In this document: piece by piece, positions 57,258 through 64,000 of the stretch | How the letters are laid out: the number at the start of each line of letters is the position of its first letter | Position numbering within the stretch: the first letter of the stretch is position 1 | Source of the DNA: Tetracentron sinense | Taxonomy: Eukaryota; Streptophyta; Magnoliopsida; Trochodendrales; Trochodendraceae | Direction of reading: 5' to 3' | Length of the DNA stretch: 64,000 nucleotides | Assembly: GCA_015143295.1 (NCBI GenBank) | Contig: CM026566.1 | Location: 5,939,072-6,003,071 of the forward strand | Notes under the pieces: generated by a model | The model's input: only the letters and a program-made list of their open reading frames with translations | Told to the model about the DNA's origin: nothing | The model's database searches: none | Position numbers and translations under genes: made by a program

Positions 57258-58932
57258 TCATGGTTAGGGAGTATTTTTTTATTTATTTTAAAGGATTATT
57301 AAATGGATAAGTTAATTCATGAGATGAATTTAATTTTATTTATTTATTAATGCTCTAGTTTTATTTTTTTTTGTTCATGAGATCAATAAATAAATAATTA
57401 TTTATTATTAATTATTGAATAAGATTTGATAATGATAATAATTAAATAATTTAAAAAAAAACTAGTATTATATGAGATATAATTAATTTCAAAATAAATG
57501 GTTTATTTTGAAATTCTTTTAAAATGATTTGATCATTTAATATATATTTATTAATTTTTTAAAATAATTAATGAATGATTTTTCTTATAAATAGAATGTA
57601 TTCAAAAAACTTTAAAACCCTATTTAATGATGAGGTCATATTTAGGATTTTCGGTTCTCTTAAGTTTTTATTTAATCTTGGATAATAGTAGAACCAATCT
57701 TTATGAAAGGATCTTGCATTGAAGAAAAGAATAAAATATTGTAGAGATTTAAGAAAATCGTATCTTATATTTTAAAAATAATTTTATGAAAATTGTTTGT
57801 GAAAAATATAACTGTTTTATTTTCCAGGGTTTGATCTATATGAGATATAGATTTTATCGAGCAAGTTGATAATTGTTATCAATTTTTAAATCTTTTAAAA
57901 TATCAAAAAATTACTTCATCACCATGTTGCATCTAATTGTATGAGACTACAGTTATGGGTCAAATTTATTCTCTGATAAATTGTTTATCATGCATTCATA
58001 TTAGAGGATAATATATAGTATATTTCAGAGAAATTTGTAAATGACAGATTCATTCGGTTACCCTGAAAAGGGTGAATGGAAATCTGGTTTCCCTAATACC
58101 ATTTAATTTCCATATCATGCATTGGTGGAGATGCCGCGAAGGAGGATTCTGCGATGATGATCTCGATAAGATGATAAAGGAAGGGATTGGGAAGGAGTTT
58201 ACGAGTTGCCTTTATTCTTATCTCATTCTCTTGCATCAATGCAGTTTAATTTTTATTGACCCATTGCGATTAATCTCATACAATGTTTATTATTGTTTAA
58301 TTATTATGAGATGATACTTGTTTCTTTTATCATGAGATGATATCTGTTATTTATGTTTAACTATTCTGTTGAAATAAATACCCATTGATATATCATGTAT
58401 ATTTAAGACTGAGGACAAGTCCTTAAGTATTATGATCTTCTACCATACACATGTGATCTTATAGTGTGGAGTGTGAGTAAGCTGATAGGCCAAAGTCGGG
58501 CCCAATCCCTCTCACCTATGTGAAAACATGGTGAAAACTTCATAAGAAAATAGTAGGAGCAATAAAGCCAAAGCGTGAGCTTTCGCTAGATGTTTATTAG
58601 GTTCATGGTAGATGGACACATGAATAAAAGATGTCATACAGTAACGCCAAAGCGTGAGTATAACATCCCTTATAGATCAGATAGTATAACGACTGCTCCA
58701 AGATTCATAAGATGAGATTTGTTAAAATTGAGAAGATATTTTCTATCTGCTTATTCAAGGCAATGTGATATTGCACCCAAAGGCGGGATTACATTAAGTC
58801 AGTGTCTAGGTATTCGATGTCAATTGATACTTCTTAAATTGGCAATACTATTAGAAATAGGCCCATAATCTAATAGTAAATAATGAATTCAATAGATCCC
58901 TAATACTATCTTATTTGTCATTTGATTAGATC
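57258..58932 (+). other. Copia 5' leader
   Basis: 1.7 kb, very A/T-rich, without a supported reading frame. Words such as CCAAAGCGTGAG recur near 58570 and 58650. A long leader of this kind is untranslated. Confidence 0.65.
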
Positions 58933-61900
58933 ATGACAGGCCTACACCCATTAAATGAAATTCTTCGTGATGAAAAGTTAGTTGGAACTAACTATGTTGA
59001 CTAGAAAAGAAAGATTAGAATAGTATATGTCGCGGATAACCTTGACCTATGTCTTAAAACACCTAAATCCGAAATTCATAACGATGCATCAACGACCCAA
59101 AAGGCTGAGTTAGAGCAATGGGAGAGGTCCAATTAGATGACCAAGTGTTACATATTGGCTTCGATGTCTAACATTTTGCAAAGTCAGCATGAACACATGG
59201 ATAAAGCTTCTAACATTTTGCAAAACCTGCATGAGATGTTTGGTGAGCAAAATAGGTCAGCTCGACAAATAAATTTGAAAACCCTTGTTAAACACCAAAA
59301 TGGTTGAAAGAACTCCAGTCAGAGAGCACATCATAAAGATGATAGGCTTATTGCATGAGCTTGAAATTCTTGGTGGAGAGATGGATGTTACCACTCAGGT
59401 TGACATTGTTCTGCAGTCACTTCCTTCGTCCTTCAATGCGTTCGTGTTAAATTATAATATGAACAAGAGTGAAAGGTCACTAAGTGAGTTTATGAACTCA
59501 CTTGTGGCTGCAGAAGATTTGATCAAAAAGTCAACAAAAGGTGAAACTTTAATTGACGATAAACCTAATACCTCCAATCGATCTAAAAAGTTTAGAAAGA
59601 AAAACAAGAGTAAAGGTAGGTGTAAAGACATTAGGGATAAGACAAGAATTACCAAAGGTTCTTCAGGAGATGCTGGCAAGGAAAATAAAGGTAAGGGAAA
59701 GTGTTTCCACTGTGGTAAAATAGGCCACTGGAAGAGGAACTGTAGGACTTACCTCACAACTCTTAAGAAGGGTGGTGTCAATACTCAAGGTATAAAATGC
59801 TTTGAATTATTAATTACTGTTGAGTCAAACTTTTTGGATGGTCCTCCTAACTCATGGTGCGTGGATTTCGGATCCACTATACATGTTTACAATTGTTTGC
59901 AGAGGTTCAAGGAAATCAGAAAGCCAACCAGACAGGAGCAGAAGCTTTAAAGTTGGCTCGGGTGCAAATGTTGCAGTCAAGTCAATAAGCATATTTACTC
60001 TTTATTTACCTTATGGAAAGACATTAATTTTAGAAGACTGTTTTTAAGTGCCTAGTGTATACAGAAATTTGATTTCAAAAATCTAGACTTTTACATTGTG
60101 GATTCTCTATCATTTTTAATTCAATAATTGAAATTAAGAAAGATGGAATGGTCTTAATTACTGGTAATCTTATTAATGATCTTTATTTAATATTTCATTT
60201 GGTAAATAATGAAAGTCTGCAAAGTGACAATGCCTCATCATATAGAATGTCTAGAATGAAGAGACATTGCATAAAGTCTACTTATCTTTGGCATAAGAGA
60301 CTTGGTCACATTAATCTTGATAAGATCAAGAGATTAGTAAAAGATGGTCCCCTTGAATTCCTCAAGGTAGAACCACTCCCTACTTGCGAGTCTTGTCTCG
60401 AAGGAAGATGACCAAGAAGTCTTACCCTAAAAAGGTGGGAAGAGCTGAAGAAAAGTTGAGACTCATACATAGTGATGTATGTGGTCTATTTAACATTGTT
60501 GCATGAGGGCAATACCAGTATTTTGTCATATTTACCAGTGATTATTCTAGATATGGATATATCTATTTGATGAAACACAAATCTGATACTTTTGAAAAGT
60601 TCAAAGAATTCAGATTGAAAGTTGTGAATCAAACAGAAAAATTCATAAAGACACTTCGATTAGATCGAGATGGTGAATACCTTACCAACGATTTTATGAA
60701 TTACTTAAGAGATAATGAGATTATCTCACAATGGTCAAGTCCTGCCTCACCTCAACAAAATGGTGTTTCTGAAAGAAGAAACCGAACTTTATTAGATGTG
60801 GTTCGATCTATGATGAGCCATGCTAATGTACCTTCCTATCTTTGGGGGTATGCTTTACAAACTGTCATTTATATTCTGAACCGGGTTCCTTCTAAGTCAT
60901 ACCGGTTAGATCCTATGAATTATGAACTGGGCGAAAACCTAGTTTACAACATCTAAGGGTATGGAGTTGTCATGCGCATGTTCGCAAACTCGAACCCACC
61001 AAGTTGGAATCTAGAACAGAAAAATGGAACTTTGTAGGGTATCCAAAGGAAATTAAGGATTTCTATTTCTTTTCCAAGACAGACCAAACAAAAGTTGTTA
61101 GGAATCATGTCACCTTCTTGGAGGAAGAAATGGATTTTTTAAGAAGGTTGAATTTTATGAAATGAAAGACAACACAGCGAGTATTGAAAATGAACCTAAT
61201 CCTTCCACTATTGACTCTTTTTATTTTGTTCCACTAAGAAGGTCTGAAAGAGTTTCTAGACCACCAGATAGACTTCAGTATTGTAATAATGAAGTTTATC
61301 TAGTTATCCCTAATGATGAGGATATGGATTATTAGGAAGCTACATTAGATGTAGATGCATCTCATTAGAATAAAGTCATGAATGCTGAAATAGATTTTAT
61401 GTATGACAACGGCATCTGAACTTTAGTAGATCCATCAGACGGTATAAGGCTAATTGGATGCAAATGGATTTACAAAAGGAAGATTGGTGTCGATTGTAAC
61501 ATGGAGAGCAATAAAGCAAGACTTGTTGCAAAATGTTACACTCAAATTTAACGAGTTGATTATGAGGATATCTTTTCACCTGTAGCTATGCTCAAATCTA
61601 TCAGGATATTGCTGGCTATAGCTGCACACCATGACTATGAGATATGACAAATAGATGTCAAAACTCTTTTCCTTAATGAAATATTAGATGAAGACATTTA
61701 TATGAAACAACCTGAGGGCTTCATTGCTCCTAACTAGGAGAACATGGTATGCAAGTTCAACAAGTCGATATATGGTTTGAAACAAGCTTCTAGAAACTGG
61801 AACCAAAGATTTGATCTTTCGATCAAAGAATTTGGATTTCAAAAGAATTTAGAGAAATCTTGGAAATACAAGAAAGGACAGTGGGAGAGCGGTAGTATAT

Positions 61901-62890
61901 CTTATTCTTTACGTAGATGACATCCTACCCATTGAGAATGATGTAGGGATGTTGTCATTAGTCAAGATTTGGTTTTCTCAGCATTTCTCAATGAAAGATT
62001 TAGGAGAGGCATCTTATATTCTCAGCGTAAAGATTCTGAGAGATAGAAAATGCCGAATGTTGGGATTGAGCAAACTTTCTACATAGACAAGATTTTGTCA
62101 AGGTACAATATGAGTGATTGGAAGACAACTCTCATTCCTTTTAAACATGGTATTACTTTGTCTAAAAAGATGGCCCCTACATCAGCTGATGAGATCGAGC
62201 AGATGAAGAGGTGCACTTATGCTTTGGCAGTTGGGAGCCCCATGTATGTCATGTTATGTACTAGACTGGATATCTGTCATGCAGTGGGAGTTGTTAGTCG
62301 GTTCCAAAGCAATTCAGGTGTTAATCATTGGACTATTGTGAAGCACATCATGAAGTACCTGAAAAGGACTAGGGATTATGTGCTTACTTTTCAATCAGAA
62401 GATCTAGTTGGATTGGGTTATACTGATTCCGATTTTCAATCTGATCCGGTCTATAGAGCTTCCACATCTGGGTATGTGTTCACACTGAGTGGTGCTGTTT
62501 TCAGTTGACACAGCATAAAGCAGAAGAGTATTGCATACTCCACCACAGAAGCGGAATATATTGCAGCTTCTGAAGCAGCAAAAGAAGCAGTCTGGTTCAA
62601 AAGGTTTTTACAAAAGAGTTAGGAAATGTTCCGTCAGCACTTGAACCTATTACTCTCTTTTATATAGTAATGGTACAATAGCTCATAGCAAATAACCTAG
62701 GAGCCACAAGAAGATGAAACATATGGAGCAGAAGTATCATCTCATTTATGAGATCATTGACAGGCAAGATGTTATTGTTACAACGATTAGGTCTCAACTT
62801 AATGTTACTGACTCAATGACTAAAGTTTTATCAGATAAAGTATTTGTAACACACTTAGATAGTATGAGATTGAAATCTATGTCACAGTGA
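58933..62890 (+). pseudogene. gag-pol: Copia gag-pol polyprotein, decayed
   Basis: Gag starts at ATG 58933. TAG replaces an expected Trp codon at about 59002, and an extra base near 59288 shifts the frame to 59285-59950. That frame carries a CCHC knuckle (CFHCGKIGHWKRNC) and a protease-like WCVDFGSTIHV. The pre-integrase WHKRLGHINL and CESCLEGR lie at 60280-60411. Integrase has HSDVCG, DYSRYGY and the Glu in QQNGVSERRN (60460-60800). RT has DVKTLFLNE, YGLKQAS and YVDD near 61905. RNase H has YTDSDF and STTEAEYIAAS (62420-62570). Stops and shifts between and within domains (for example near 60505, 60954, 61335, 61551 and 61730) make the product impossible. Confidence 0.9.
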
Positions 62891-62898
62891 CTTTTAGG

Positions 62899-62911
62899 GC
62901 AAGTGGGAGAT
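62899..62911 (+). other. Polypurine tract of copia element
   Basis: GCAAGTGGGAGAT lies directly before the 3' LTR, the usual copia form. Confidence 0.87.
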
Positions 62912-64000
62912 TGTTAGGCATGATGCCCAGAAAAGTCATTAAGATTATAAGATTCTTATCAATTAGATTAATAGAGACATCTTCATTATTTATTGTCTAT
63001 TCATTATGGGTAATTGACCATGATCATGAGATGATCTATACGATATGAGATATCGATAAAGGTCCATAGGATATATTGTAGGAAAACTATGTGATGGGAC
63101 TATCACAGGCAGATATAGTTTTCTAGTTCCTTATACTTTATATAGTCACAGCTATGGGTGAAGCTGGGAACTTCACTTATATGGTTACCACAATGCTAAG
63201 ATGTTCTCAATGGTTGAGATGTAATTTTATCTCAAACTATTGTAGTGGAGACTACACATCAGTATATGAATGCTTAAATGTACACTGACTGATTGCATGC
63301 AATGAAAGACCTCTTGCATAAACATACTATCAGATAGTTGGTCACTCATTCACATTGAACAGTTTTAATTATCCTTAGATCTGATGAGTTCATTTATAAT
63401 TGAGCAGTAATCTGACTGTTTTGATTCCACCAAAGTACTCTCTACCTTAGGGACTACGATACGGTGACAGTTGGATAGTCAGAAAGCTATTCGAGTCATG
63501 ATGAATTTCAAACAAAAAATCCATATTCATTAAATTGAGGGATTATCCAAGTTCTAGGTAAGACAGTCGATTAAGCTTAAATCCTGCGTAGGTGATTTTG
63601 AAATCAAACAAGTTTGAAATATATTTTATTTAAAATATATTATATAATAAAAGTTTTACTCAAAATATTTTACATAAGAAAAAGTTACTCATGGCTTAAT
63701 CAAATGTCTTGGAAACCTGGATGATGTGCAATGGACTTTGAGTTACATAGTATATTAATCTCGAATGCCCATTAGGGAGAATGTTATTGGAAAGATCAAT
63801 TGAATTAAAAAGTTCATGTGGTGGGATCCTTAATGGTTAATGTTCTTACACTGGGATTCAATTGCAGTATGGATATCTCACGTCACTTGCAATTCTGATA
63901 TGATTCCTATTTAGGGTCAATGGGATAACATTGGGTAAATCAAGGTTAGAATGTCCCAGAGCAATCTGTGGAGATGCTCACATAAGAAATAAAAGCTCAA
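62912..64000 (+). repeat. 3' LTR of copia element, truncated by window
   Basis: Begins TGTTAGGCATGATGCC and parallels the 5' LTR for 1089 bp to the window end. Confidence 0.9.

Larger units (their letters stand above)
55026..64000 (+). mobile_element. Ty1/copia LTR retrotransposon, decayed, right-truncated
   Basis: LTRs at 55026-57243 and from 62912 to beyond the window, a Met primer site, gag then protease-integrase-RT-RNase H (the copia order) and a polypurine tract. The coding part has at least ten stops and frameshifts. The LTRs differ more than those of the Tekay element, so this insertion is older. TAGCC just before the element is the probable target duplication; its partner is outside. 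Confidence 0.92.

Overview
The window looks like gene-poor, transposon-rich nuclear DNA of a flowering plant, probably a dicot. The evidence is plant-type Ty3 and Ty1 retroelements with Met- and Arg-type primer sites, PIF/Harbinger DNA transposons, a Helitron, a tRNA-derived SINE, ankyrin-PGG genes of the ACD6-like type, and captured pieces of an ATL RING-H2 gene and a D-type cyclin. There are no bacterial-style operons. Almost every long open frame belongs to a mobile element or to a broken gene.

Layout. (1) 1-17472: 5' part of a minus-strand Tat/Ogre-type Ty3 element (LTR 15043-17472, Arg-type PBS, extra ORF1, gag). It runs off the left edge and is split at 2441-12288 by a younger, nearly intact Tekay-type Ty3 element with a TTACG target duplication. 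(2) 17473-34862: two tandem copies (A and B) of an ankyrin-PGG gene, both pseudogenes, each carrying its own insertions: a small LTR element and a foldback MITE in A, a Helitron in B, and a SINE shared by both. (3) 34863-43014: intergenic DNA with a hAT-like MITE, a Harbinger transposase remnant, an isolated Tat-like LTR in plus orientation (37852-40487), a Mutator-like MITE and a tandem repeat. (4) 43015-55025: a third ankyrin copy (C). Its second intron holds an 8.5 kb Harbinger element (45383-53881) with transposase, Myb-like protein and captured host gene pieces. (5) 55026-64000: a decayed Ty1/copia element, inserted into copy C's SINE and running off the right edge.

How the parts relate. 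The three ankyrin copies serve as empty-site references for one another, so several insertions can be placed to the base. The order of events reads: SINE insertion, duplication of the gene, then separate decay and separate insertions. The Harbinger element has the usual two-gene plan (DDE transposase plus Myb/SANT protein), but the transposase is broken while the Myb protein is open.

Most notable observations: a 137-bp intron-like segment that would join gag and pol of the Tekay element in frame; a U3 promoter module shared between the Tekay LTR and the Tat-like LTR; hairpins in the Tat-type LTRs whose arms differ but stay paired; gene fragments carried by the Harbinger element; and heptad-like repeats at the N-terminus of the ankyrin proteins. 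All identifications are from reading the sequence; no database search was run.
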